Source: Ideonella sp. (GTDB taxonomy: Bacteria; Pseudomonadota; Gammaproteobacteria; Burkholderiales; Burkholderiaceae_C). From it: DNA of 64,000 nt. The notes beneath the pieces are model-generated. The model saw only the letters and a program-made list of their open reading frames with translations, did no database searches and had not been told where the DNA came from. The stretch spans positions 186,001-250,000 of the forward strand of contig JADKIA010000008.1 in assembly GCA_016721465.1 (NCBI GenBank), read 5' to 3'. Below, piece after piece: positions 54,609-63,365 of the stretch (the stretch's first letter is position 1; each line of letters opens with the position of its first letter). Both the position numbers and the translations under genes were made by a program.

Positions 54609-55696
54609 CAGCGGCTGCTCCGCGCCTCGATGCCGACGGCCGGGCCGATGGTCTGGTTCCACACCTCGGCGCAGGACGGTCCGCAGCGCTGCACCCAGCG
54701 CGGCAACACGCTCTGCACGAAGATCTGGCGGCGGCGCAGTTCGTCGGCGGGGCTGGTGCGCACTTCGATCATCTGGCCCGGGTTGCCGTTCTTGCAGCCC
54801 GCGGCGCCGGTGTTGCAGGCCAGGCCCTCACCGGTCTCGCGCTCGGACTCGGCCCAGATGTCACGCTCCAGGCGCTGCAATTCGCGACGCAGCAAGGCCT
54901 GCTGCTCGGGCACCAGCGAGAGCCAGGCGGCGCCATTGGCGCCGAAGACGGCCAGACCCCAACTCACCGCCATGGCGTGCACGTGCGAGGTGAGCTTGTG
55001 CAGGCCGATGGTGTTGCCGGACATGGTGCCGGTGATGGCGCAATCGAGGTTGCCGCCGCGCATCTGCGCCATGATGTCGGCAAAGCCGACCAGCACGGGC
55101 CGGCCTCCCAGCGCCTGCACCCAGTCGGCCTGCGTGGGACTCGACACGCGCACCCGGCGCTCGGCCAGCCCGGACAGTCCAGCGAAGGGCTTGTTGCAGA
55201 ACACCACCTGGGCCGGGTAGGCGTACACGGCCAGCACCTCGATGCCGAAGCGCTTCTTCAACGTGGCCTCCAGGTGCGGTCGGAACGCAGCAATCACGCG
55301 CTTCAAGGTGGCCACGTCAGGGCTCAGGCCGGCCAGGTCCGGTGCGGTGACCTCGGGCAACTCGGTGACGCTCTGGCTGAGCAGGGCAGTGCCGAAGGGC
55401 ACCACGCCGAGGTTCATCAGACGCAGCATCTCCTGGCCACGGATGCCGGCGCGATCGAAGGGCACGATCTCGGCCGTGAGTTGGCCGCCGCTCAGGCGTG
55501 CGAGCTCGCGCGTCCAGAAGGGCTCCTCGTGCCGCGTGTACTGGTTGAGGCCGGCCAGGCCACCGACGATGCGCAGATGCTGCGCGGCCGGCGCGACCTG
55601 CTGTGCCAGTGGCACGCCCGGCCAGGTCCATAGCGCCGCTACAGCAGCGGCCAGCGTGGCGCCATGCCGCCAACCCGAGCTCCAGGCCTCGCGCAT
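54608..55696 (-). CDS. Periplasmic TRAP-type (DctP-like) binding protein
   Basis: A 362-residue protein with a signal peptide (ATLAAAVAALWTWPGVPLAQ). The binding fold shows ELARLSGGQLTAEIVPFDRA and PVLVGFADIMAQMRGG, typical of TRAP DctP components, and two Cys pairs near the end (CNTGAAGC, CGPSC). The TRAP permease genes DctQ and DctM are absent. The gene ends on the first base of the sensor kinase gene, so it probably delivers a ligand signal to that kinase rather than feeding a transporter. GGAGG lies about 10 bp upstream of the chosen ATG. Confidence 0.8.
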   Translation of the reverse strand: MREAWSSGWRHGATLAAAVAALWTWPGVPLAQQVAPAAQHLRIVGGLAGLNQYTRHEEPFWTRELARLSGGQLTAEIVPFDRAGIRGQEMLRLMNLGVVPFGTALLSQSVTELPEVTAPDLAGLSPDVATLKRVIAAFRPHLEATLKKRFGIEVLAVYAYPAQVVFCNKPFAGLSGLAERRVRVSSPTQADWVQALGGRPVLVGFADIMAQMRGGNLDCAITGTMSGNTIGLHKLTSHVHAMAVSWGLAVFGANGAAWLSLVPEQQALLRRELQRLERDIWAESERETGEGLACNTGAAGCKNGNPGQMIEVRTSPADELRRRQIFVQSVLPRWVQRCGPSCAEVWNQTIGPAVGIEARSSR

Positions 55697-55866
55697 CACA
55701 CGTCGCACCTCCAGAGCCAAACAAGAAGCCGTACCGCAGGGTCACTTTAGCGCAGTGTGTTGAATCGGCCTTGCGCCAGGTTCGGTCGTCAACACTTCGG
55801 GGCTTTGCGGCTACGCTATCGGCTGTGACCGGCCTTGGGGCCGGCAAGCCCTGGAGAGCACGCAGC

Positions 55867-57084
55867 ATGAGCAAACCCGGAAAGATCCTCGTCGCCCAAG
55901 GCGGTGGCCCCACCGCCGTGATCAACCAGTCCTTGGTGGGCGTGGTGCTCGAAGCGCGACGCCACAAGTCCATCGATCTCGTCTACGGCGCGCGCCACGG
56001 TGTGCGCGGCATCGTCAACGAGGACTTCGTCGACCTCACCCAGGAGACCAGCCACAACCTGGAAATGGTGGCCAGCACGCCCGCCTCGGCGCTGGGGTCG
56101 ACCCGCGACAAGCCCGACCTGGCCTATTGCCAGGAGATCTTCAAGGTGCTGCGCGCGCACGGCATCGGCCACTTCTTCTACATCGGGGGCAACGACTCCT
56201 CGGACACGGTGCGCATCGTCAGCGAGGAGGCGAAGAAGGCGGCCTACGCGCTGCGCTGCATCCACATCCCCAAGACCATCGACAACGACCTGGTGGGCAA
56301 CGACCACACGCCGGGTTTCCCTTCGGCGGCGCGTTTCGTGGCCCAGGCCTTTGCCGGGGCCAACCTGGACAATGCCGCGCTGCCGGGTGTCTACGTGGCG
56401 GTGGTGATGGGCCGGCATGCGGGCTTCCTGACGGCCGCCTCGGCGCTGGGCAAGAAGTTCGCCGACGATGGCCCGCACCTGATCTACCTGCCTGAGCGCA
56501 CCTTCGAGATCCCGAAGTTCCTGGCCGACGTCAAGGCGGTGCACGAGCGCTACGGTCGCTGTGTGATCGCGGTGTCCGAAGGCATCCACGACGCCTCGGG
56601 CCGGCCGATTGCGGCGCAACTGGCCAAGGATCTGGAGCACGACGCGCACGGCAATGTGCAGCTCTCGGGCAATGGCGCGCTGGCCGATCTGCTGTGCGAG
56701 GAGATCAAGGCCCGGCTGGGCATCAAGCGCGTGCGCGGAGACACCTTCGGCTATGTGCAGCGCAGCTTCGTGGGTTGCGTCAGCGACGTGGACCAGCGCG
56801 AGGCGCGCGAGGTGGGCGAGAAGGCCGTGCAGTTTGCGATGTGGGGCGACCGTGATGGCTCGGTGGCCATCAAGCGTGCCGGCTACTACGCCGCCGACTA
56901 CGAGCTGGTGCCGCTGGAGGCGGTGGCCGGCAAGACGCGCGTGATGGAAGACGAGTTCATCGCCGGCAATGGCACCGACGTGACCGATGCCTTCCGCATG
57001 TACCTGCGCCCGCTGCTGGGCTCGGGCATGCCCGACGCCTATCGCCTGCGGCCGGCGCCGGTGCCCAAGGTGCTGCACAAGTGA
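55867..57084 (+). CDS. pfp: Pyrophosphate-dependent 6-phosphofructokinase
   Basis: A 405-residue enzyme that phosphorylates fructose 6-phosphate with pyrophosphate. The donor-site GGNDSSDT and, importantly, PKTIDNDL (Lys in place of the Gly of ATP enzymes) indicate a PPi-dependent type. MGRHAGFLTA binds the sugar phosphate. Length fits the nonallosteric PPi group. Reversible, so it can serve glycolysis or gluconeogenesis. Overlaps the DTW gene by 4 bp (GTGA). Confidence 0.92.
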   Translation: MSKPGKILVAQGGGPTAVINQSLVGVVLEARRHKSIDLVYGARHGVRGIVNEDFVDLTQETSHNLEMVASTPASALGSTRDKPDLAYCQEIFKVLRAHGIGHFFYIGGNDSSDTVRIVSEEAKKAAYALRCIHIPKTIDNDLVGNDHTPGFPSAARFVAQAFAGANLDNAALPGVYVAVVMGRHAGFLTAASALGKKFADDGPHLIYLPERTFEIPKFLADVKAVHERYGRCVIAVSEGIHDASGRPIAAQLAKDLEHDAHGNVQLSGNGALADLLCEEIKARLGIKRVRGDTFGYVQRSFVGCVSDVDQREAREVGEKAVQFAMWGDRDGSVAIKRAGYYAADYELVPLEAVAGKTRVMEDEFIAGNGTDVTDAFRMYLRPLLGSGMPDAYRLRPAPVPKVLHK

Positions 57085-57686
57085 CCGGTGGCCGGGCGGC
57101 GTGCCGCCCGGTGTGCGTGCAGTGCCTGCGCGCGGCCTGTGCCTGTGCCTGCCTGCGCCAGCCTGGCGTGCCGGTGCGGTGCGCGGTGGAGCTGCTGATC
57201 CTGCAGCATCCGCGCGAGCAGCGCGAGGCCAAGGGCACGGCCCGCTTGTTGCACCTGGCCGTGTCGGGCAGCCGCCTGTTGGTGGGTGAGCGATGGCCGG
57301 GGCCGCCGCCCGGGGACCTGCGCCGCGAGCTGCTGCTGTATCCGCCCACGCCGGGCGATGCGGCGCTGCCGGCGACCCCGGCCATCGACCCCGCCTGGCT
57401 GCAATCGCCTCCATCCATTCGTTTGGTGGTGCTCGACGGCACCTGGCGAAAGAGCCGCCGCATGCTCTACGACAGCCCGTGGTTGCAGGGCCTGCCGCGT
57501 TTCAGCCTGGACGCTCCGCCGCCCTCGCGCTATGCGCCGATCCGCCGTGCACGCGGCCAGGGCCAGCGTTCCACCTTCGAGGCGGCCTTGCTGGCCCTGC
57601 AGGCGCTGGAGGCCGAGCCCCGGGCACTGGATGCCCTGTGGCCGGTGTTCGACGCCTTCGTGCACAGCCAGCAGCGCGGCGGATGA
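57081..57686 (+). CDS. DTW-domain tRNA-uridine aminocarboxypropyltransferase (TapT-like)
   Basis: A 201-residue SPOUT-like enzyme. The DTW motif reads DGTWRKSRRML, and the N-terminal Cys cluster CVQCLRAACACACL is typical. In E. coli the homologue TapT makes acp3U47 in tRNA. Here Gly stands between Asp and Thr of the family DTW name, as in other members with DGTW. The GTG start overlaps the phosphofructokinase stop. Function in tRNA modification is likely. Confidence 0.85.
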   Translation: MTGGRAACRPVCVQCLRAACACACLRQPGVPVRCAVELLILQHPREQREAKGTARLLHLAVSGSRLLVGERWPGPPPGDLRRELLLYPPTPGDAALPATPAIDPAWLQSPPSIRLVVLDGTWRKSRRMLYDSPWLQGLPRFSLDAPPPSRYAPIRRARGQGQRSTFEAALLALQALEAEPRALDALWPVFDAFVHSQQRGG

Positions 57687-57807
57687 TCCCCGCACGTTGA
57701 CCCGGACGGGCTTGCTCCCGCTGGGCGGGGCGGGCCGCAGGCGCAAAGCGACATGGATGTGCGTGGCGCGCGCCGGCCCGACGGTGGGTGCTGGAGCCAC
57801 GGTGACA

Positions 57808-58413
57808 ATGCCGTCTTCGTCGGCCCCAGCGTGCACATCGTCCTTGGAAGCTTTCCTCGTCTCGACCGGCATCGTCGCGCTCGGTGAAATGGGTGACAAG
57901 ACCCAGCTGCTGGCCTTGCTGCTGGCCGCGCGATTTCGCAAGCCGGTGCCGATCATCCTGGGCATCCTGGTGGCCACGCTGGTGAACCACGGCCTGGCCG
58001 GCGCAGTGGGCGAGGGCATTGCGCGAGCACTGGGGCCGGAGGTGCTGCGCTGGGTCATCGGCGGCTCGTTCCTGGCCATGGCGGTGTGGATGCTGGTGCC
58101 CGACGAGATCGACGATGCCGAGGGCGGCACCCAGCGCTTCGGGGTGTTCGGCACCACGGTGGTGGCCTTCTTTCTGGCGGAAATGGGCGACAAGACCCAG
58201 ATCGCCACGGTCGCGTTGGCGGCGCGTTATCACGACCTGCTGCCGGTGGTCACTGGCACCACGCTGGGCATGATGCTGGCCAACGTGCCCGCCGTGCTGC
58301 TGGGCGATCAGGTGGCCAGGCGGGTGTCGATGCCCGTGGTGCATGCCATCGCCGCGGGCATCTTCGCGGTGCTGGGCGTGCTCACACTGCTGAACGTCGG
58401 CCGTCTGTTCTGA
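57808..58413 (+). CDS. GDT1/TMEM165-family cation transporter
   Basis: A 201-residue membrane protein with two inverted repeats, each with the signature E-x-G-D-K-T: ALGEMGDKTQLL near residue 28 and FLAEMGDKTQIA near 125. Six hydrophobic helices are visible. The family moves Mn2+ or Ca2+; bacterial members often export manganese. The start may be ATG 57808 or GTG 57802. I looked for a yybP-ykoY manganese riboswitch in the 121-bp leader and did not recognise one. Confidence 0.9.
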   Translation: MPSSSAPACTSSLEAFLVSTGIVALGEMGDKTQLLALLLAARFRKPVPIILGILVATLVNHGLAGAVGEGIARALGPEVLRWVIGGSFLAMAVWMLVPDEIDDAEGGTQRFGVFGTTVVAFFLAEMGDKTQIATVALAARYHDLLPVVTGTTLGMMLANVPAVLLGDQVARRVSMPVVHAIAAGIFAVLGVLTLLNVGRLF

Positions 58414-58479
58414 TCGGCAGCGCGAGACCGGGCGCAGGGCCGGTCCTTGCCGACCCGCGCCGCACCCCGCCCTCGCCGG

Positions 58480-59271
58480 TCAGGGCCGGAGTGCCGGTCC
58501 TTCGAGCAGCATGCCGGCGGCGCGCTGCGCCAGGAACAACTCCAGCGCCAGCCATTCGTCAGCGCCCGATGCGAAAGGTTCGGCGCGCACGCCCACGAGG
58601 CAGCCGCGCAGGCGCCGTGGCAATGAACCGAGGGTCTGCCACTCCAGCCGGTAGCTGGGGTAGCCCGTGGGGTGGGCCTGCGGGATGGTGGCGCCCCCGA
58701 GCCTGGCCCCGGCGTGCTGGTCGTGACAATGCCTGCAGGCCAGGTTGAGCTGGCCCATGCGCTGTTGCCACAGGCGCTCGCCCCGGGCCCGCCAAGGCAG
58801 CAGTCGCGCGTCGCTCGCCGGGGCCATGGGCTGGCCGCGCGACGCCTGGGCGAGGTAGGCCGCCAGCGACAGCAGCTCGGCCCCGTCGGGGCCTTGCGGC
58901 GGCAGGCCCTGGTGCCGCTGCCGACATTGGTCGATGCGATCGGCCAGCGTGACGGGGCGGCCGAGACGGTCGTCCCAGGCCGGGTGGCGGGCGGCCATGC
59001 CGCGTTGACTGCCGTCGGCGTGGCAGCTGGCGCAGGCCGGGCCACCGGGCTCGGTGCGGGCCCACAAGGCCTCGCCGTCCTTCACCCAGAGCTGGGCTGG
59101 GTTCTGTGCATCGTCGCGTTGCAGGGTCTGCAGTGCCGGGCTCATGAATTCGGTGCCGCTGCGCCGCAGGGCCGGCCCGTCGGCCTGCGCTGCCGTGGCG
59201 AGGCCGAACAGCTCCAACGCGATGCCAAGGGTGGTGGCGACGTTGCCGCCAAGCCCGCGCGCTCGCTTCAT
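58480..59271 (-). CDS. soxA: Sulfur-oxidation diheme cytochrome SoxA
   Basis: A 263-residue periplasmic cytochrome. A signal peptide precedes two heme sites, CASCH (80-84) and CRHCH (179-183). Cys224 in LRGCLVGVRAEPF is the expected active-site heme ligand. With SoxX it joins thiosulfate to the cysteine of SoxY. It overlaps soxZ by ATGA and is the last gene of the operon. No soxB, soxC or soxD follows; the next gene is convergent. Confidence 0.93.
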   Translation of the reverse strand: MKRARGLGGNVATTLGIALELFGLATAAQADGPALRRSGTEFMSPALQTLQRDDAQNPAQLWVKDGEALWARTEPGGPACASCHADGSQRGMAARHPAWDDRLGRPVTLADRIDQCRQRHQGLPPQGPDGAELLSLAAYLAQASRGQPMAPASDARLLPWRARGERLWQQRMGQLNLACRHCHDQHAGARLGGATIPQAHPTGYPSYRLEWQTLGSLPRRLRGCLVGVRAEPFASGADEWLALELFLAQRAAGMLLEGPALRP

Positions 59272-59588
59272 GTCGCTTGCAGCACCACGGTCTCGGTTTG
59301 CCGGAAGCCGTTGTCGCCTTCCCAGGTGAAGCTCAGCGTGCCGCTGCCCTCCACCCGCCACGCAAACGCGAGGTAGGGGTTGGCCGCGATGGCGGGGTGC
59401 AGCTCGGCGCCGAATACCGGACGCCCGTCGAAGCGGCACTCGAAGCGGGTGAGGATGTCGCGCGGCATCGGCTGGCCCAGGTCGTTGCTGCGAAAGCCGG
59501 TCTCCATCGGATGGGCGATGGTGACCTGGATGTCGATGATCTGGCCGCGTTTCGGGTTGGGCGGGATGTGGATCAGCGTGCGCGCCAT
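59268..59588 (-). CDS. soxZ: Thiosulfate oxidation carrier complex protein SoxZ
   Basis: A 106-residue immunoglobulin-like partner of SoxY. The sequence starts with the usual MARTLIHIPPNPKRGQIIDI, contains TIAHPMETGFR, and ends FTWEGDNGFRQTETV, all typical. It lacks a signal peptide, as SoxZ travels with SoxY through the Tat pathway. Three bases separate it from soxY and it overlaps soxA. Confidence 0.95.
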   Translation of the reverse strand: MARTLIHIPPNPKRGQIIDIQVTIAHPMETGFRSNDLGQPMPRDILTRFECRFDGRPVFGAELHPAIAANPYLAFAWRVEGSGTLSFTWEGDNGFRQTETVVLQAT

Positions 59589-59591
59589 GAG

Positions 59592-60068
59592 CTAACTCTC
59601 GATGCACGCGGCCAGCGTGACAATCACCTCCAGGCCGTGCTGCCACACGCTGCCGTCGGACAGGCGCGCCAGCGCCACCAGGTGCTGGGTGGTCGCCAGT
59701 CGTATGCGGGTGGAAACTTCGGCGCGGCCGTTGGCCGGGCCCAGCTGAAAGCGCACCACGTCGCGCAAGGGGTTGCGTTCGTTGAACATGGCGATCTCGC
59801 GCACATGGTCGGTGGCGCTCATGGGGCTGTGCACGCGCAGCGTCACCGGCACCGCGTTGCCGTTCTCCACCAGCGGGGCGATGTCCAAGGTGATGCGGCC
59901 GGTCTGCGGCACGGCGCCATTGCACCAGCGGCCGATGGCGTCGCGCAGTTCGGGCTCCAGCATGGCCTGCGCGGCGCAGGGGCGCATTGTCAAGGCGAGC
60001 AGGCCGCCAGCGGCCAGCAGCTGGCGGCGCGTGGGGCGGCCATGAGGTCGGCGGGCCGTCGGGCTCAT
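59592..60068 (-). CDS. soxY: Thiosulfate carrier SoxY with atypical C-terminus
   Basis: A 158-residue carrier. The twin-arginine signal (PTRRQLLAAGGLLAL) and the body, with HVREIAMFNERNPLRDVVRF, are SoxY-like. In canonical SoxY the substrate-binding cysteine sits in a C-terminal GGCGG. Here the protein ends VTLAACIES with Cys155 three residues from the end and no glycine arm. The carrier may still work through this cysteine, but the swinging arm is changed. The start overlaps soxX by 4 bp. Confidence 0.88.
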   Translation of the reverse strand: MSPTARRPHGRPTRRQLLAAGGLLALTMRPCAAQAMLEPELRDAIGRWCNGAVPQTGRITLDIAPLVENGNAVPVTLRVHSPMSATDHVREIAMFNERNPLRDVVRFQLGPANGRAEVSTRIRLATTQHLVALARLSDGSVWQHGLEVIVTLAACIES

Positions 60069-60469
60069 CGCAGTGTGGCCAGGTAGGCCACCACGTCGTC
60101 CAGTTGCGCCTCGCTGAACAGCGGCTGGCCCTGGCGCTGGGCGGCGACGCGGGTCAAACCCTCGCTGCGCCGGTAACTGGGCATCAGGCTGTCGGGGTTG
60201 AAGCGTTCGGGCGCCGTGAGGCGTTCGCGCAGCTGTGCCGTCGACAGGCGCGCGCCCACCCCGGCGAGGTCGGGCGCCAGGCTGCCGTGCAAGGGCGCGG
60301 CCACGCCGGGTACGGCATGGCACAACACGCACAGGCCCTGGTTGCGGTTGGCCACCAGGGCGGCGCCGCGCGCGGCGTTGTCCGGCGACGCGGCTGCATC
60401 GGCGCACGCCGCTGTTGTACCCAGCGCCAGGGCCCAGCCCGCGACGGCGGCCAACACGGGTGCGTGCAT
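60065..60469 (-). CDS. soxX: Sulfur-oxidation cytochrome SoxX
   Basis: A 134-residue c-type cytochrome with signal peptide (LAAVAGWALALGTTAACADA), heme site CVLCHAVPG and the Met ligand in DSLMPSYRRSEG. The last helix AQLDDVVAYLATLR is typical of SoxX. It forms the SoxXA complex. It starts 38 bp after the molybdenum hydroxylase stop and overlaps soxY by 4 bp. Confidence 0.92.
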   Translation of the reverse strand: MHAPVLAAVAGWALALGTTAACADAAASPDNAARGAALVANRNQGLCVLCHAVPGVAAPLHGSLAPDLAGVGARLSTAQLRERLTAPERFNPDSLMPSYRRSEGLTRVAAQRQGQPLFSEAQLDDVVAYLATLR

Positions 60470-60507
60470 GGGGCGTGTTGCTCTCGTGCCGCTGGTGTCC
60501 GTCGCGC

Positions 60508-62790
60508 TCAGGCCCTGGCCTGCAGCTGGTCCTTCAACGGCAACTGGCGGATGCGCTTGCCGGTGGCCGCGAAGATGGCATTGAGTACCGCCGGCGCGGC
60601 CACCGCGATGGTGGGCTCGCCCACGCCACCCCAGAAGCCGCCCGAGGGCATCACGAGGGTCTCCACCTTGGGCATGTCGGCCATCTTCAACACCGGGTAG
60701 GTGTCGAAGTTCTGTTGCTCGATGCGGCCATCCTTCACCGTGCATTCGCCGTACAGCGCTGCCGACAGGCCGTAGGCAAAGGAGCCCTCGACCTGGGCCT
60801 CGATCTGCTGCGGGTTGACGGCATGGCCACTGTCCGTGGCGGCAACGATGCGGTGGATCTTCAAGGCGCCCTTGGCGCTGACCGACACCTCGGCGCAGGC
60901 GGCCACGTAACTGCCGAAGCCCATGGTCTGCGCCAGGCCACGGAACACCTTCTGCCCACCGACGTCGGGTGCGGGCTTGCCCCAGCCAGCGCGTTCGGCC
61001 ACGGCCTCCAGCACCGCGCGGTGCCTCGGGTGTGACTGCATCAGCTGGCGCCGGAAGGCCAGCGGGTCCTGCCCCGCCGCATGGGCCAGCTCGTCCATGA
61101 AGCACTCGAGGTAGATGGCGTTGTGGTTGAGGTTCACGCCGCGCCAGAAACCGGGCGGGACATGCGGGTTGCGCATGGCGTGATCGACCAGCAGGTTGGG
61201 GATGGTGTAGCCGATGGCGGCCTCGGGCCCGCCGGCGTTCAGGCCCTGGAAGGCCACGGGATCCAGCCCATTCTTGACGTTCTGCGGCGCCAGGCCGGCG
61301 AGGATGGACTGGCCCGCCAGCCGCAGGTGCAGCGCCGTGAGCTTGCCCTGGGCGTCCAGGCCGGCCTGCAGCTTGCATTGCGTGATCGGGTGATAACGAC
61401 CATGCAGCATGTCCTCTTCACGCGACCAGATCAGCTTGATCGGCGTGCCGGGCATCTGCTTGGCGATGTCCACCGCCTGACGCACGTAGTCGGGCAGGCC
61501 ACGCCGGCCGAAGCCGCCGCCGAGGTGGATCTTGTAGACCTCGCATTGGGCCGGCGGCAGGCCAGCGGCCTCGGCGGCGGCGGCCAGGGCGGCCTCGCCG
61601 TTCTGCGTGGGGCACCACACCTCGCAGCGCTGCGAGGTCCACTTTGCCGTGGCGTTCATCGTCTCCATGCACGCGTGGTTCTGGTGCGGGTACGAGTACA
61701 CCGCTTCCACGGTGCGTGCGGCAGCGGCCAGCGCGGCCTTCACATCGCCCACTGTGTTGGCCGCAGCCGCCTCGGGCGCATCGAGTGCGGCGCGCAGCGT
61801 GGCGGCGAATTCGGCACTGCTGGCCTTGGCGTGGGCGCCTTCGTCCCACACCACCGGCAGCGCATCCAAGGCGGTCTTGGCGTGCCACCAGGTGTCGGCC
61901 ACCACGGCCACGGCGCTGTCGCCCACCCTCACGATCTTCTTCACGCCGGGTCGATTGGCCACTGCCGCGGCATCGAAGGACCTGAGCTTGCCGCCGAACA
62001 CCGGGCAGTCGCGGATGGCGGCGTTGAGCAGGCCGGGCAGCTTCAGATCCATGCCGTAGACCTGTCGGCCGTTGAGCTTGTCGCGCGTATCGAGGCGCTT
62101 GAGCGGCCGGCCGGCGAGTTTCCAGTCTTTCGGGTCCTTCAGCTTCACGTCGGTGGGTGGCGTGAGCCTGGCGGCGGCGGCGGCCACCTGGCCATAGGTG
62201 GTGCGCCTGCCGCTGGCCGCGTGGGTGATCACGCTGTGCGAGGCCTGGCAGTCGGCGGCGGGCACCTTCCATTCGTCGGCGGCGGCCTGCACCAGCATCC
62301 GCTTGGCGGCGGCGCCGCCCTTGCGTACATAGTCGTGCGATTCGCGGATGCCGCGGCTGCCGCCCGTGGAGAAGTTGCCCCAGATGCGGTTGCGCGCCAG
62401 GTTCTGCCCGGGCGTGGGGTATTCGGTGGTCACCTTGGCCCAGTCGCAATCGAGCTCCTCGGCGACGAGCTGGGCCAGGCCCGTGAGCGTGCCCTGCCCC
62501 ATCTCGCTGCGCGCGATGCGCACCACGACGGTGTCGTCGGGCTGGATCAGCACCCAGGCGTTGACCTCGGGATTGGCAGCCTGCGCCTGCGCCGCGGGCA
62601 TCAGCCCAGGCAATTGCAGGCCGATCATCAGACCGCCAGCGGTGGTGGTGCCCGAGGTGATGAACCTGCGCCGAGAGATGGCCGCCCCGTCCGAATCAGG
62701 CATCGGACGATCTCCCGCGGACGTGCGGGCCGGCTTGGCAGTGGCCCGGCTCGCGGCCTGCGGCCCGGCATCGAAGTCGTTGGAACGCAT
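60508..62790 (-). CDS. Molybdenum hydroxylase large subunit (IorB-like)
   Basis: A 760-residue xanthine-oxidase-family subunit of the isoquinoline 1-oxidoreductase/aldehyde dehydrogenase type, carrying molybdopterin cytosine dinucleotide. A Tat signal (SRRRFITSGTTTAGG) shows export. Cofactor-binding motifs are MGQGTLTGLAQL, HLGGGFGRRG and the catalytic Glu in GGVGEPTIA. The start at 62790 has GGGAG 6 bp upstream. It follows the 2Fe-2S subunit after 11 bp and precedes soxX by 38 bp. Its usual electron acceptor is a cytochrome; here SoxX/SoxA are the only ones nearby. Substrate unknown. Confidence 0.92.
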   Translation of the reverse strand: MRSNDFDAGPQAASRATAKPARTSAGDRPMPDSDGAAISRRRFITSGTTTAGGLMIGLQLPGLMPAAQAQAANPEVNAWVLIQPDDTVVVRIARSEMGQGTLTGLAQLVAEELDCDWAKVTTEYPTPGQNLARNRIWGNFSTGGSRGIRESHDYVRKGGAAAKRMLVQAAADEWKVPAADCQASHSVITHAASGRRTTYGQVAAAAARLTPPTDVKLKDPKDWKLAGRPLKRLDTRDKLNGRQVYGMDLKLPGLLNAAIRDCPVFGGKLRSFDAAAVANRPGVKKIVRVGDSAVAVVADTWWHAKTALDALPVVWDEGAHAKASSAEFAATLRAALDAPEAAAANTVGDVKAALAAAARTVEAVYSYPHQNHACMETMNATAKWTSQRCEVWCPTQNGEAALAAAAEAAGLPPAQCEVYKIHLGGGFGRRGLPDYVRQAVDIAKQMPGTPIKLIWSREEDMLHGRYHPITQCKLQAGLDAQGKLTALHLRLAGQSILAGLAPQNVKNGLDPVAFQGLNAGGPEAAIGYTIPNLLVDHAMRNPHVPPGFWRGVNLNHNAIYLECFMDELAHAAGQDPLAFRRQLMQSHPRHRAVLEAVAERAGWGKPAPDVGGQKVFRGLAQTMGFGSYVAACAEVSVSAKGALKIHRIVAATDSGHAVNPQQIEAQVEGSFAYGLSAALYGECTVKDGRIEQQNFDTYPVLKMADMPKVETLVMPSGGFWGGVGEPTIAVAAPAVLNAIFAATGKRIRQLPLKDQLQARA

Positions 62791-62801
62791 GCGTTGCTCC
62801 C

Positions 62802-63254
62802 TCAGCCCTTGGCCGCGATGTGGATGGCCGCGCGGACTCGGTTGTAGGTGCCGCAGCGGCAGATGTTGGTCACCTGCTCGTCGATGTCGGCGTCCGTGGG
62901 TTTGGGCTTGTTCTTCAACAGTGCCGCGGCGGTCATCAGCATGCCGCTCTGGCAGAAGCCGCACTGCGGCACGTCGATCTGCGCCCAGGCCTTCTGCAGC
63001 GGGTGCGAGGCGCCATCGGCAGACAGGCCCTCGATGGTGGTGATCTTGTCACCGGGTTCGATGGAGGACACCGGTCGCACACAGCTGCGCACCGGTTCGC
63101 CGTTGAGGTGCACGGTGCAGGAACCGCATTGCGCGATGCCGCAGCCGTACTTGGTGCCGGTCAGGCCGAGCTGCTCGCGCAGCACCCACAACAGGGGTGT
63201 GTCGGCCTCGGCGTCGTGCGTGCGCGCACTGCCATTGACGTTGAGCGTGGGCAT
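62802..63254 (-). CDS. Molybdenum hydroxylase 2Fe-2S subunit (IorA-like)
   Basis: A 150-residue iron-sulfur subunit. The plant-type cluster is held by CGIAQCGSC and a later Cys in RSCVRP; the second cluster by CGFCQSG and CRCGTY. It lacks a signal peptide, so it would be exported together with the Tat-signalled large subunit. MPTLNVNGSAR is the chosen start with GGAGA upstream. First gene of the operon visible here. Confidence 0.93.
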   Translation of the reverse strand: MPTLNVNGSARTHDAEADTPLLWVLREQLGLTGTKYGCGIAQCGSCTVHLNGEPVRSCVRPVSSIEPGDKITTIEGLSADGASHPLQKAWAQIDVPQCGFCQSGMLMTAAALLKNKPKPTDADIDEQVTNICRCGTYNRVRAAIHIAAKG

Positions 63255-63365
63255 GGATGAAGGTCTCCGTTGGGCATCGGGGGCGATCATGCGCCGGGCC
63301 TCGACGCGGGCGCATCGGTGTTCACCAGCAGCCCGACGGCCGACGTGGCGATCGGCGTCGGGCCA

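Noticed and set aside
57687..57807. A yybP-ykoY manganese riboswitch before the GDT1-family gene
   Set aside because: Expected from the gene family, but the conserved loop sequences are not visible in the short leader. A covariance-model search would decide.
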